A DNA stretch of 64,000 bases, from assembly GCF_036320965.1 (NCBI RefSeq), contig NC_092228.1, positions 12,169,307 to 12,233,306 of the forward strand, written 5' to 3'. The position numbers and the translations under genes are program-made. Position 1 is the first letter of the stretch. Each line of letters begins with the position of its first letter. Under the pieces are notes generated by a model. That model made no database searches, was not told where the DNA came from, and was given only the letters and a program-made list of their open reading frames with translations. Below are positions 49,546 to 62,828 of this stretch, piece by piece. Source of the stretch: Panulirus ornatus (lineage: Eukaryota > Arthropoda > Malacostraca > Decapoda > Palinuridae).

Positions 49546-49787
49546 TTCTTCTGCAACCTACAGTTAATCACTCTACTCAGGTTTTAGACTTTTGCTTTAT
49601 AGTTAGTACAGCTGCTACATTAAAGACCATTGTTCGTTAATAAATATTGACTTTTTAGGTATCTTGTGTTTACCATTCTTTTGTTCTGAACCCCATATCT
49701 TAGGATAGATCTCTTTTGATATCAGAGTTTGTATTCTTTTATTTTAGTCTCTTTTGACTTCAGTATTTTTGTTCTTTTTTATTTTAG

Positions 49788-49928
49788 GAACTGGAGGAAT
49801 TCTGCTTCCGCTTTGCACTCAATCATATGACGGAAGTTGCACAAACAGAGGCATTTATGGCTCTGGATGAATTAACTGTAAAGAACTTCATCCAGCGAGC
49901 AGCACAACATGGGGCATTTAAATACTGA
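49788..49928 (+). CDS. RCBTB1/2-like gene, terminal coding exon
   Basis: The acceptor is ATTTTAG. The exon reads ELEEFCFRFALNHMTEV, then an acidic linker, and ends VKNFIQRAAQHGAFKY followed by TGA at 49926-49928. The LEEFCFRF motif and the final N-F-I-x-x-A-x-x-x-G-A-F-K are characteristic of the extreme C-terminus of RCBTB1/2. Starting at phase 0, it fits the previous exon, and the six exons total 885 nt (294 residues plus stop). A (CT)n tract and an unnamed repeat lie just upstream in the intron. Confidence 0.92.
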   Translation, partial: ELEEFCFRFALNHMTEVAQTEAFMALDELTVKNFIQRAAQHGAFKY

Positions 49929-51345
49929 TATTCTAGCTACTTGTTGATGAGAATCTCACAACAGCAGCAGCCAAGGCATGGTCACCACTCCTAATATTAT
50001 GCAAGGTTAAGGTGCAGCTTCTGTTGCAACAAGGGTCAGGAATGTAATGGATAATGATAATGATGATGGAGAGGATGATCATGATAGTTATTTGGGACGG
50101 ATGACGACAAATCATTGATGAAGTACAATTGCCAAGGTATGTGATTAGTTTAAGGACTGAAAACTAGCTGGGACATAGAATCTTTTAATCAAAGTAGATT
50201 CTAAAGTGATGTTGGATATTTGTTTGAAATATTCATTTTATACCAGTTTTATATTTATTGAAGAGCTGTTTTTTTTTGTGGTTGTGAAGAACATTGAATT
50301 CACCTTTTGGATACAGAAAGTGTGGTACACCATTGTCTTTTATATGGAAAGTTTATAAGTTTTAAACATTTCTAAACTTATGTGAAAAAGCAGTAGTTTA
50401 TCTAGAAAAGACAAGATGCACACCAATATTTTGTCCAGTTTCATAGCTTGTAAGTTTGTCACAGCTCTTTTCATGAAATTTTATGAATATTTATTTTCAT
50501 CTTTTGATTATTAATGCTAATTTAAAGATGTTAATGAATTGCAAAATTCTAAACTGTATCACATACTAATTTGAGTTAGAGATGATTATAGTTCCAGTGT
50601 GTGAGTTATTGGATTGGTAATGTATTTTTTTAAAATCTGTGCTGCTTCATAAGAACAAACTTTAAATAGTAATAGAATATATCATTAACAAAGGATGATT
50701 TATCCTCCAAAAGGCTGACTGCATCCTACTTTCTGTATCCACTATTTTAGATAGTAATTCTTACCGCAGATGTGGCTTACCCATTTGTATTTCCATTTCA
50801 TGAATTATTTTCATGTATACCCTAGCTGATTTTTATACTGACAATTGAAGTAATTCTTTTGAATAGTAACAAAAAATGTACTTGTTAGCTGAGTAAGGAA
50901 ATACTGTAGATTGGTGGTGGGTTGTACGTTAGGTAGACAGTCTAAAAAGGGGTGTGTTTAAGAATTATATGTAATTTATCTCTATGTGTTATTGATTATC
51001 TTTAGCTGAATGGGCAATGGCCATATCTGATTTCAGATACTCTTATCTTTGAAAGAATCATCAATTTTTTGCTTTTTAAGATGACAATTTTCATGGGGTC
51101 TTTTGGGCTGAAAGGTAAGGTATATGTATATTTTAAGAGGAGAAATACCATGATTAGCATTGCATTTGATGAGCTTCATTTTTGAGCTGCTTATCTTCTC
51201 CTGCCTTAGCAAGGCAGCATATGGATGAAAATTATAACTTGATTTGCATTTACAATGGGTATATGTGAATATGTATTTGCATGTATGTATATGTACTTAA
51301 ATGCAGTCACACTTGTGCTTGTCAAAACACAAATAAAAAAGAATT
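49929..51345 (+). other. Probable 3' UTR of the RCBTB-like gene
   Basis: About 1.4 kb of AT-rich sequence after the stop codon shows no match to the repeat families found elsewhere in the window. A canonical AATAAA polyadenylation signal lies at 51332-51337. The end is inferred from that signal and the absence of repeats. An RTE copy begins about 280 bp further on. Confidence 0.5.
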
Positions 51346-51628
51346 AGTGTGAATATATAGAGTATATTGAAAGTGAAAATAATATTTTCTTAAGGGTGAA
51401 GTAGATCAAAAGAATTATGGAATATCCATGGAAACTTTCCAAAGCCGTAATTTGAACTCAAATGGAGAAGAGAAATATAGCTGAAAACCGAGGATTCAAG
51501 GTTGGAAGTGCAAGAAGAATTAAGTCGTCGAAAAAGGCATAGGGGCAAGCAGTAATGAATATGGAGTAGGCAGTTACCCTCCACAAGCATAAAGAGTATG
51601 ATTTTTAGGTTATATTATTTATTTATTT

Positions 51629-54298
51629 TGCTTTGTCGCTGTCTCCCGCATTTGCGAGGTAGCGCAAGGAAACAAGAAAGAAATGGCCCAACCCACCCCC
51701 ATACACATGTATATACACACACGTCCACACACGCAAATATACATACCTATACATCTCAATGTACACATATATATACACACACAGACACATACATATATAC
51801 CCATGCACACAATTCATACTGTCTGCCTTTATTCTTCCCATCGCCACCTCGCCACACATGGAATACCATCCCCTCCCCCCTCATGTGTGCGAGGTAGCGC
51901 TAGGAAAAGACAACAAAGGCCCCATTCGTTTACACTCTTCAGTCTTCAGCTGTCATGCAATAATGCCCAAAACCACAGCTCCCTTTCCACATCCAGGCCC
52001 CACACAACCTTCCATGGTTTACTCCAGATGCTTCACATGCCCTGATTCAATCCACTGACAGGACGTCAACCCCAGTATACCACATCGATCCAATTTACTC
52101 TATTCCTTGCCCGCCTTTCACCCTCCTGCATGTTCAGGCCCCGATCACTCAAAATCTTTTTCACTCCATCTTTCCACCTCCAATTTGGTCTCCCACTTCT
52201 CCTCGTTCCCTCCACCTCCGACACATATATCCTCTTGGTCATTCTTTCCTCACTCATTCTCTCCATGTGCCCAAACCATTTCAAAACACCCTCTTCTGCT
52301 CTCTCAACCACGCTCTTTTTATTTCCACACATCTCTCTTACCCTTACATTACTTACTTGATCAAACCACCTCACACCACACATTGTCCTCAAACATCTCA
52401 TTTCCAGCACATCCACCCTCCTGCGCACAACTCTATCCATAGCCCACGCCTCGCAACCATACAGTATTGTTGGAACCACTATTCCTTCAAACATACCCAT
52501 TTTTGCTTTCAGAGATAATGTTCTCAACTTCCACACATTCTTCAATGCTCCCAGAATTTTTGCCCCCTCCCCCACCCTATGATTCACTTTCGCTTCCATG
52601 GTTCCATCCGCTGCCAGATTCACTCCCAGATATCTAAAACACTTTACTTCATCCAGTTTTTCTCCATTCAAACTTACCTCCCAATTGACTTGACCCTCAA
52701 CCCTACTGTACCTAATAACCTTGCTCTTATTCACATTTACTCTTAACTTTCTTCTTTCACACACTTTACCAAACTCAGTCACCAGCTTCTGCAGTTTCTC
52801 ACATGAATCAGCCACCAGCGCTGTATCATCAGCGAACAACAACTGACTCACTTCCCAAGCTCTCTCATCCACAACAGACTTCATACTTGCCCCTCTTTCC
52901 AAAACTCTTGAATTCACCTCCCTAACAACCCCATCCATAAACAAATTAAACAACCATGGAGACATCACACACCCCTGCCGCAAACCTACATTCACTGAGA
53001 ACCAATCACATCCTCGATAAAAACTTTTCACTGTTTCTAACAACTTGCCTCCCACACCATATATTCTTAATACCTTCCACAGAGCATCTCTATCAACTCT
53101 ATCATATGCCTTCTCCAGATCCATAAATGCTACATACAAATCCATTTGCTTTTCTAAGTATTTCTCACATACATTCTTCAAAGCAAACACCTGATCCACA
53201 CATCCTCTACCACTTCTGAAACCACACTGCTCTTCCCCAATCTGATGCTCTGTACATGCCTTCACCCTCTCAATCAATACCCTCCCATATAATTTACCAG
53301 GAATACTCAACAAACTTATACCTCTGTAATTTGAGCACTCACTCTTAACCCATTTGCCTTTGTACAGTGGCACTATGCACGCATTCCGCCAATCCTCAGG
53401 CACCTCACCATGAGTCATACATACATTAAATAACCTTACCAACCAGTCAACAATACAGTCACCCCCTTTTTTTATGAATTCCACTGCAATACCATCCAAA
53501 CCTGCTGCCTTGCCAGCTTTCATCTTCCGCAAAGCTTTTACTACCTCTTCTCTGTTTACCAAATCATTTTCCCTAACCCTCTCACTTTGCACACCACCTC
53601 GACCAAGACACCCTATATCTGCCACTCTATCATCAAACACATTCAACAAACCTTCAAAATACTCACTCCATCTCCTTCTCACATCACCACTACTTGTTAT
53701 CACCTCCCCATTTGCGCCCTTCACTGAAGTTCCCATTTGCTCCCTTGTCTTATGCACTTTATTTACCTCCTTCCAGAACATCTTTTTATTCTCCCTAAAA
53801 TTTAATGATACTCTCTCACCCCAACTCTCATTTGCCCTCTTTTACACCTCTTGCACCTTTCTATTGACCTCCTGTCTCTTTCTTTTATACATCTCCCACT
53901 CAATTGCATTTTTTCCTTGCAAAGATCGTCCAAATGCCTCTCTCTTGTCTTTCACTAATAATCTTACTTCTTCATCCCACCACTCACTACCCTTTCTAAT
54001 CAACCCACCTCCCACGCTTCTCATGCCACAAGCATCTTTTGCGCAATCCATCACTGATTCCCTAAATACATCCCATTCCTCCCCACTCCCCTTACTTCCA
54101 TTGTTCTCACCTTTTTCCATTCTGTACTCAGTCTCTCCTGGTACTTCCTCACACAAGTCTCCTTCCCAAGCTCACTTACTCTCACCACCCTCTTCACCCC
54201 AACATTCACTCTTCCTTTCTGAAAACCCATACAAATCTTCACCGTAGCTTCCACAAGATAATGATCAGACATCCCTCCAGTTGCACCTCTCAGCACAT
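51629..54298 (-). mobile_element. RTE-like LINE, long antisense copy with long 3' UTR and probable target-site duplication
   Basis: Runs from the 3' end at 51629 through the full long 3' UTR (51635-52065), C-terminal domain, reverse transcriptase and linker to the VLRGATGG codons at 54298. TTTTAGGT occurs at 51603-51610 and 54298-54305, and both are followed by similar AT-rich bases, so it is probably a target-site duplication. It is the longest LINE copy in the window. The tail is an AAAT-type simple repeat instead of plain oligo-A. Confidence 0.93.
52066..54156 (-). pseudogene. LINE ORF of the 51629-54298 copy, nearly open
   Basis: On the minus strand the frame is open from 54156 to the stop at 52066 except for one TAA at 53842-53844, in the VQEVKKRAN block. 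A single-base deletion near 54085 separates it from the frame 54051-54296. Eleven residues are missing in frame between FYRGC and DWFSVN, just before motif B. It has CERRKLRV and RSGRPNW residues. The active site FADDTALVA is kept. Confidence 0.88.
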
Positions 54299-54305
54299 TT
54301 TAGGT

Positions 54306-54845
54306 ATATAATGATAAAGGAGTCCAAATTGGGGATGACCAAATGTAGATATCAAGCAAGAAGAATTGGAATAGAAAGACTTAGGAATACTCCTGGAGTA
54401 GAAAGAAAAGATACTTGAGTTAGATGATGAACAGAGGTATAAGATAACAGTTTGAAGGCCATAGTGATGAATTTTTATGCTCAAAAGAGAACAGGAGGAG
54501 AGGAAACTGGAAAGTGGGAGTTTTTGTATCATGAAACACAAAATATTTTGGGTGAAAGGTTAATTGGGCCAAGTTTAGGTGACTTATCTGTTGATCAGCC
54601 AAGTAAAAAGGTTGGGCTGAGAAACAGGGAAATAATAGTAACAAGAGATTAAGTAAGTTAACATGATGAAGATAGTATTATGGAGAAGAGTGAAGAAAAT
54701 AATAGACTGATAGAACAAGTGTGATAATAGATGTATAAAGGCAAGAAAGCACTTTTGAAGAGGACTAGAAACTTTAAAGTGACTGACGAAAAGCTCCAAG
54801 AATTGGCCTGCAACTGGAGTAGACCAAATATGTTACTGTGGAAAT
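54306..54845. other. Intergenic sequence, nothing recognised
   Basis: Purine-rich plus strand without a recognised element. Confidence 0.4.
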
Positions 54846-55012
54846 AGTGAAATGGGAGATAGATTGATACAGACTGGTAGTGAAATGGGAGATAGATTGA
54901 TACAGACTGGTAGTGAAATGGGAGATAGATTGATACAGACTGGTAGTGAAATGGGAGATAGATTGATACAGACTGGTAGTGAAATGGGAGATAGATTGAT
55001 GCAGACTGGTGG
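54846..55012 (+). repeat. 33-bp minisatellite, five units
   Basis: The unit GAAATGGGAGATAGATTGAT plus ACAGACTGGTAGT is repeated five times; the first four copies are virtually identical and the last has two substitutions (GATGCAG, GGTGGT). Because 33 is a multiple of three, frames stay open on both strands (MGDRLIQTGSE on plus). No flanking exon structure supports coding. Confidence 0.95.
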
Positions 55013-55990
55013 TGATGTTTTCACTGGACAAGGATACATTCATTGTTTAGAAAAGGCAACAAAGGAAGATGTCAAAAGTATGAGATATACTAAAGACAGC
55101 AGGTATTGGATGTAGTTTCCAGTATTGAACAGATGGTAAGAATAGAAGAATTGTTGCTGAAGTAAAAGAATGATATCTCCAAAGGTTAATTTGAGAATGG
55201 AGTATGATAAACTGATGGTATAGCTGGCAAAGAAACCCATATAGAATGAAGAATTAGTAAGAGTGTTTAGTAAAAAATAACGAGAAAAAAGAAAGAAAAA
55301 TAGAAGGCAAAAACAGAGGGAATACAGAGTGGTGGGAAATCAGGAGAGCTGCAACTTTAACACAAGTAGGCCAAGACAATAAAGATGAATTAATAGAAGA
55401 CAGCAGAGAACTGAATAAGGAGACTACTAGATATGATTGTTCTTGAGACAAGAATTATGAAGATAGACTTATACATCATCGTTCATAAATTTTCTTTCAG
55501 TATAACAAGAAAGGAAAGAAAAGACAGAGAACAAGGGCACTTGGACCTCCCAGTAAGGCTGTCCTAAAATTTGAGGAGTCCTGGTAGATTATGGTCCTTT
55601 CAGCCACTGTATCATAGAAATGTAAAAGTAAGAAAATCTCTCCTGATATCTTTGATGCAGATAAAACTTTTGAAATTTGAACTTCCAAAGATTTGAAGGT
55701 CTCCAAAGTTGAATTTGAAATAAATTTTATATGTTTCTCACTTTTTCTGGGTCACCTTGGGTCACATGCACCCCTTCGGTTCAAAATATTCACCACATAA
55801 TTGTATTTTCCATATAGGTTTTGTGCAAGGTCCTCTTCACGTAGGTCTTAGCTAATGCAGGAATTGATGAATACTGAGAACTTGATTCAAGAAAATAGGT
55901 GAAAAACATAAAAGGCCTACTTCCTTCCTGACTTTACTGATCGTGTTTTTTTTTTCTTTAAACATTCAAATTATAATTGATAAAGTTATA
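55013..55990. other. Intergenic sequence, nothing recognised
   Basis: AT-rich with short open frames only. Confidence 0.4.
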
Positions 55991-58900
55991 TGGTATTTTG
56001 TATTTTTCATATTATTTTCCACACAGTCCAATTCAGAAGGTTCTTACCTTATGAATGAATTGATAATCATGAACATATTTAAAAGATATATGAGGAAATA
56101 GCTAAAACAGATCAGCTGTGAAATATTTTTTTGAAAAACTGTATCCCAAAAGAAGCCAATCTTACCAGAATGACACTGTGCATCCCATTGAAATTGCCAA
56201 TGTTGTGTTTAGTTAGGCAAGTAAAACAATGTTTATAAAAAGATTTGTAGCCAATTAAAGAAAATCAAAATTATTTCACCTTAGTGCTCTCACTGGATGG
56301 GTATCCTACACGTAAAAATAAATTTTTGATATCAAAACGTTAAATTAATGATAGAAATAACTAATAAAGGACAAACTAAGCAACCAAGAAGCAAGTGATG
56401 TTGTTCTAAGCTTACCTAAGGAAAAATAAAAGAAACTTTTGGTGGAAGTGTATTGGTAAAGATATCCCCAATCTTTAGCTGTTTTCTTTTATATTTGTTT
56501 AGATTTGAAAATGACTCAGTAATATATTCATCAGATAAGAACTTTTGTGGTGAATCTTGTAGGAAGATTTATGAAAAATTAGATAAACCATATCATTTTA
56601 TCAAATATTTCTAGAATGTTTTGAAATGAATGCTGTCACTCACAAATGATGGAGATACATCTCTTTCACTTGTTTTCTCCTATAATTTTTTGGAAAATGT
56701 AATTAGTTATCATTTTATGCATTAGGTAAGATACTAGATAAGAACTATGTATAAGAAATATGATAAAATGCATTTTACTATGGCAATTTATCAGTTATAT
56801 GTTGAATGTTTGGAACTCAAGGAGTGCAAGGGCTAGATAAGAATTCCATCTTAATACAACAAAACCCAGAAGATAGCCAAAATATACCTGAATAACAGTA
56901 TGTATTCCATCCAGATTGCATAATTTGTGTTCAAATAAGCTAATACTGCAGTGTTTGGTATAGAAAATGAAAAGATTGATGCCAATCAAAGAAAAAAAAT
57001 TATTTCATTTTAGTTCTCCTACCAGATTAGTCTCCTTAACACACAAATATATCCTAAATACGGAAGATGAAAGCCGGCAAGGCAGCAAGTTTGGATGGTA
57101 TTGCAGTGGAATTTATTAAAAAAAGGGGGTGACTGTATTATTGACTGGTTGGTAAGGTTATTTAATGTATGTATGACTCATGGTGAGGTGCCTGAGGATT
57201 GGCGGAATGCGTGCATAGTGCCATTGTACAAAGGCAAAGGGGATAAGAGTGAGTGCTCAAATTTCAGAGGTATAAGTTTGTTGAGTATTCCTGGTAAATT
57301 ATATGGGAGGGTATTGATTGAGAGGGTGAAGGCATGTACAGAGCATCAGATTAGGGAAGAGCAGTGTGGTTTCAGAAGTGGTAGAGGATGTGTGGATCAG
57401 GTGTTTGCTTTGAAGAATGTATGTGAGAAATACTTAGAAAAGCAAATGGATTTGTATGTAGCATTTATGGATCTGGAGAAGGCATATGATAGAGTTGATA
57501 GAGATGCTCTGTGGAAGGTATTAAGAATATATGGTGTGGGAGGAAAGTTGTTAGAAGCAGTGAAAAGTTTTTATCGAGGATGTAAGGCATGTGTACGTGT
57601 AGGAAGAGAGGAAAGTGATTGGTTCTCAGTGAATGTAGGTTTGCGGCAGGTGTGTGTGGTGTCTCCATGGTTGTTTAATTTGTTTATGGATGGGGTTGTT
57701 AGGGAGGTGAATGCAAGAGTTTTGGAAAGAGGGGCAAGTATGAAGTCTGTTGTGGATGAGAGAGCTTGGGAAGTGAGTCAGTTGTTGTTCGCTGATGATA
57801 CAGCGCTGGTGGCTGATTCATGTGAGAAACTGCAGAAGCTGGTGACTGAGTTTGGTAAAGTGTGTGAAAGAAGAAAGTTAAGAGTAAATGTGAATAAGAG
57901 CAAGGTTATTAGGTACAGTAGGGTTGAGGGTCAAGTCAGTTGGGAGGTAAGTTTGAATGGAGAAAAACTGGAGGAAGTAAAGTGCTTTAGATATCTGGGA
58001 GTGGATCTGGCAGCGGATGGAACCATGGAAGCGGAAGTGGATCATAGGGTGGGGGAGGGGGCGAAAATCCTGGGAACCTTGAAGAATGTGTGGAAGTCGA
58101 GAACATTACCTCGGAAAGCAAAAATGGGTATGTTTGAAGGAATAGTGGTTCCAACAATTTTGTATGGTTGCGAGGCGTGGGCTATGGATAGAGTTGTGTG
58201 CAGGAGGATGGATGTGCTGGAAATGAGATGTTTGAGGACTATGTGTGGTGTGAGGTGGTTTGATCGAGTAAGTAACGTATGGGTAGAGAGATGTGTGGAA
58301 ATAAAAAGAGTGTGGTTGAGAGAGCAGAAGAGGGTGTTTTGAAATGGTTTGGGCACATGGAGAGAATGAGTGAGGAAAGATTGACCAAGAGGATATATGT
58401 GGAGGGAACGAGGAGAAGTGGGAGACCAAATTGGAGGTGGAAAGATGAAGTGAAAAAGATTTTGTGTGATCGGGGCCTGAACATGCAGGAGGGTGAAAGG
58501 AGGGCAAGGAATAGAGTGAATTGGATCGATGTGGTATACCAGGGTTGACGTGCTGTCAGTGGATTGAATCAGGGCATGTGAAGCGTCTGGGGTAAACCAT
58601 GGAAAGCTGTGTAGGTATGTAATTTGTGGTGTGGACGTGTATGTATATACATGTGCATGGGGGTGGGTTGGGCCATTTCTTTCGTCTGTTTCCTTGCGCT
58701 ACCTTGCAAACGCGGGAGACAGCGACAAAGCCAAAAAAAAAAAAAAACTAAGTAAAGTAGTGGAAAAACATTTGTCTCATGAAATGAAAGAACATTATAT
58801 AAGAATAATTGAACAACCAAGAAACAGTTGATATTATCCTTAATTTACCCATGGAAGAATGAAAGAAACAGTGGTGTAAGTGTATAGGGAAAGATGCCAT

Positions 58901-59480
58901 ACTCTCACTCCCAACTTCTTTAGCTATTTTCCCTTATTTTTATTGAAAAATGTTGACAATTATTAATTCAATCATCAGAGAAAAGCCTTTTGAAGAGAAC
59001 TAAGTAGATAGATACATAACAAATATAATACACTGTGTGATTTTGTTAGTTACAAATTGAATATGAAGGGACCACCATCACAAACAATCAGTACAAGTTT
59101 CAACCTCAGTCTATTTCATCTATATTGTCCGTTAATTTTCTGAATATGTAGACAATTATTAATGTGTACATAACGTAAGAACCTTCTGAAAAGAACTTTA
59201 CAAATGATATCTGAAAAATACAATGTACCATATTTTATTGATTATGAGTTGAATGTTTTGAACAGAAGGGACATGAGAGCTATGTAAGAATTTCATCACC
59301 TTGGTTCAACAAAACTTCCCATGATGTCCAAAATGTACTGGAATAATGTAGTGTATACCACCCAAATAGCCTGGTTTGTGCTCATTTGATCTAGTATAAC
59401 AGTGGTTGATTAAAGAAAAGATTTGTAGCGAGTCAAAGAAAAAAACAATTATTTTGCCAGATTGGTTTTACTAGCATTTA
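55990..59480 (+). repeat. Diverged tandem array, unit about 740 bp, interrupted by a LINE
   Basis: Three unit ends align: AAGATTTGTAGCCAATTAAAG near 56245, AAGATTGATGCCAATCAAAG near 56970 and AAGATTTGTAGCGAGTCAAAG near 59425, each followed by an ATTATTT block. Units two and three also share CAACCAAGAA, TGAAAGAAAC-type, GGTAAAGAT/GGGAAAGAT and TTTAGCTGTTTTC-type blocks. Removing the LINE at 57060-58745 keeps the period at about 740-770 bp. Unit one is only partly recognisable. Confidence 0.65.
57060..58745 (+). mobile_element. RTE-like LINE, 5'-truncated, inside a tandem array
   Basis: Starts at the RKMKAGKAASLDGIAVEF codons and ends with the short 3' UTR and A-rich tail. An extra A near 57118 shifts the frame, then the frame is open to 58342, where a 1-bp deletion (GTATGGGTAGAGAG) shifts it again; 58279-58548 carries the rest. 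Nine bases are missing in the YVSEVEGTR block. Motif B reads GLRQVCVVSPW instead of GLRQGCVMSPW. CERRKLRV subfamily. Confidence 0.93.
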
Positions 59481-59689
59481 TTTGTTTGTAGATAGATTAA
59501 GTGTAAGTCGCCAGGGTCTGAATTTTTCCTAAAGTTTAACACTGCTTTGTCCTAAGCCATTTGAATTTTGGAAGTTTTACATGTAATACTTATTCCATCA
59601 GGAAGATTCGAATAAGTATATCAAATATACAATGAAAATGATGAAGGTAAAATCAGGAGAGTGCAGTGGGCAGTGGGAAATCTCGGTAA

Positions 59690-59880
59690 TAGGGATTTTC
59701 ACTTCAAGAAAATCAGTTGTAAACTCCAGAATGTAAGAGTGGTAGAGAATTTAGGAGGCAAAACATAAGGATGGTGCATGAGAGAGTGAGACAAGCCAGT
59801 CATTGATGTAAAACCCTGAGTGATAGGTAGTTTTCACTGCAAGGAGATCAGCAGTATATTCTAAAATCTGCAAAGGGAGG
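59690..59880 (+). repeat. Short diverged direct repeat
   Basis: GTAATAGGGATTTTCACTTC and AAGAAAATCAG at about 59689 recur as GTGATAGGTAGTTTTCACTG and CAAGGAGATCAG about 130 bp later. Confidence 0.6.
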
Positions 59881-62714
59881 AGAAATTCAGAGAATTTCTT
59901 TTATATATATTCATGAAAGCTTCCTGCACCAATATTTCTCTGAACAGATAAGATACAGTGGAGCTGATGCATCATCAGCAGTGGTTCCTTTTTTGATATT
60001 TAATAGTTCAAGGTAGAAGATATCAGCTGTGTTATCCCACATTAGAAAAGTGATCATTTAGTGCTCAATAAGAGTATTTGGTTAGTGAAGAAAGGGTAGA
60101 ATATGTTTTGAAGTTGTGAAAAGCTATTTTATCCACAGTAGGAGTCCAGTGAGCAAGGAAATTAAAGAATCCCAGTCCTCCTCAGAATAAAAGGACAAAT
60201 CCCAGTGATGTCATGTGGGAAATCCCAGCATCTGTCCTTAAACCTTTTTGTATTGCAACTGACTTTAGGCACTTCCCTGAAAGGTATCAGTTGTGGAGCA
60301 AATAATGAAAGTGTTAGTATCTTTTTAAGTGATATTTTTTTTACAGTTTATTCATCTGACATTAAAATTTCCTAAGAAATTTAATTAGAAATCTCATTGT
60401 TGTGAATTTATTCACAAATTGGAAAAAAAATCCAGATTATGAAGTCAAAACTGAAAAAACATTCAGAATGATACAAAATGTTTCCTGAAGATTTTTGACA
60501 CTAGAATTTCTTAATAGAGAGGAAAAACAATATTTCAAAATTTCTACTCATCAAATGAAAATGTTTGAAAAAGAATTATATATTGAGCTATTAAGCCAAT
60601 AACTATGGAAAATGTTCAGAATGATGCAAAATGTATCCCAGAGGAATGAATGTGTCCCAGTGGAATGAATATTTATGGATGAAGTACAACCACAGTTTCA
60701 TTTAAGTTATGCAGTGTATACAGTATAACAATATATGCTGATGCAGAGAGAGTTGTACATTTATTGAAAATTTTACCAGTTGAAGATTGGTACAAAAAAT
60801 TATTTCATTAAATGTAAAACTTTGCTATGATACTGGGAATCTGGAAAATAAGATCTGTTATGTATAAATCAGAATCAATCACAATTAGAATATCTTACCC
60901 AACTACTATGTTGTTTTTGCTCTAGTTTTCAGAGCCACCACCAGTGTTGAAAGAACTTGGCATGAAGGTTCACTCTCAGTGCACTCCTTGAATATGGTAC
61001 TTTGGATTAAAAGTTTTTCTACAGCAGTCAAATTAGCTCCCTGGGGCACTGATTGTTTTCTTCAGCTAAAGTTTTATTAGACATTGAAAGGGTTTATTAT
61101 AGGACAACTATATGAATCAGTCCACTACTTAACACCATCTTTTTTTAAGAAACAAGGCTAACATTGCAGGCTCATATCTTGATATGTTGAACACTGCCAA
61201 CCATTCATTCCTGCAAAACCCCAGGATATACTGCAGGAAGTAAAAGATGATAAGGAAGGAGAGGAAAGACGGAGGAAAAAGAAGGCTTGCATAGTGGCTT
61301 CTTCTGTGGGAAGAAATTCCCTACCTTACATTCCTCCCCAGGAGTCCATCTTGAAAGGCTCCTACAGCACTCAGGAAGTCCACTGGGCAGGACTATGGGT
61401 GTACTGTGTACGATTTAATATAGTTAATGAGGTCTTTCACTGACATGTTTATCATGAAAAGAAATTTCAAATGTGTTATGCTGAGTGTTTAAACATGTTA
61501 TTGCCAACAGGTGCAGGAATAGTTAAAAAGTATTGGGACTGTATCTGGGAAGTGGCAATGAAGGAAAATTGCTCCAAGGCTGTGCTGACTGAAATTGTGC
61601 TGTCAGACATAAGGAAAATAAAATGTGTGATGTACTAATAAAAATTATATCCATTTCATCTGAAATACTGTTCTTTTAATACAAATATAACCAGTTTTGA
61701 TGAAATTGAAAAAGATATTTGTGATGTTTTGTCCAAAATGTGACTCTAAGTAAAACTATTACCCATTTGGACATTTTTGACAATATTTGATTTTTTTTAT
61801 ATTACGGTGGAGGGGAGAGTTAAAGTCTGTTCTACTGGTGCCATTCTACAGAGAGGACATCTGTATCATGGAATGAGAAGTCTTTTATGATAGAAACTAT
61901 GCACAGAAGGGAGAGCATTGAATTTTGTAATGAATATATGTACCTTATGTGTAACATTCACGTCAAGGATCCACTTGAAGGCTCTCTGACCCATGTTGTC
62001 TTGAAGATAGGAACTTAAATCTGAACAGGGTATCTACCCTTTGTTGTAAACACACTGAAGCTGATACTGAAAGACTGAGATCCCATGCTGACATGGTGTC
62101 CAGAAGAAAAGATTGCTGTGCTTCATGGTTGAAAATGCATTGAACTACTGCAGTGTTGCCCAAGATGAAACAGATGTTGTTTCCCAAGGGAAACTTTGCT
62201 CACTAGGAATGATTTTAGTACAAGTTCTCATGAGACAGTTATGAAGGGTAAGGTTCTTAGGCCCTTGGGACCCCAGACCTATTTGACCCTCAGATGAATG
62301 ACATCCTCACCCTTGTTAGAGATATATCTTGAAACCTGAAGGCCCAGAGATGGAGTTGACCATAGATTGTCTTGAAGTAACAGACATAGGAATTTTATTA
62401 GCTCCTGGAATGTGGCACAGAAGGCTTTTTTTTTTTTTATTTATGAAGAGGCTAATCCTTTAGAAATACAATAAAGCCTCAAAAAACTGTTTTTTGTATC
62501 AAACCAATCCATTTATGGCTTTAGGCAAAGTTATTTGGGATTGACATGTAAAACCACAAATCCAGCTTCATGGGCTTTAGTACCTCTACCTCGTTGAGTG
62601 ACAAGACTCTCAACCAAAGTAAGAGTCACATATTGCATGGTGCTGTAGGGAGCACATGTATCACACAGTTAACAGTACACAAAGTCCCTCTACAGACTTC
62701 AGCATAACATCTCA
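59881..62714. other. Intergenic sequence, nothing firmly recognised
   Basis: AT-rich. Two loosely similar AATGTTCAGAATGATGCAAA and ACATTCAGAATGATACAAAA blocks lie at about 60455 and 60608. No exons, RNA genes or LINE pieces were recognised. Confidence 0.4.
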
Positions 62715-62828
62715 ACATGTACATACATGTGTATGTGGGTGGGTTAGGCCATTCTTTTGTTTGTTTCCTTGTGCTACCTTGTTAATGTGGGAGACAGCGA
62801 CAAAGTGTGATAGATAAGATGAATAAGA
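62715..62828 (+). mobile_element. RTE-like LINE, old 3' UTR end
   Basis: GTGGGTGGGTTAGGCCATTC and TTGTGCTACCTTGTTAATGT followed by GGGAGACAGCGACAAAG are the diverged 3' terminus, tail-to-tail with the antisense copy that follows. Confidence 0.8.

Noticed and set aside
54852..55115. Repeat-containing protein gene of 87 codons
   Set aside because: The frame is explained by a 33-bp minisatellite, is open on both strands and has no supporting exon signals.
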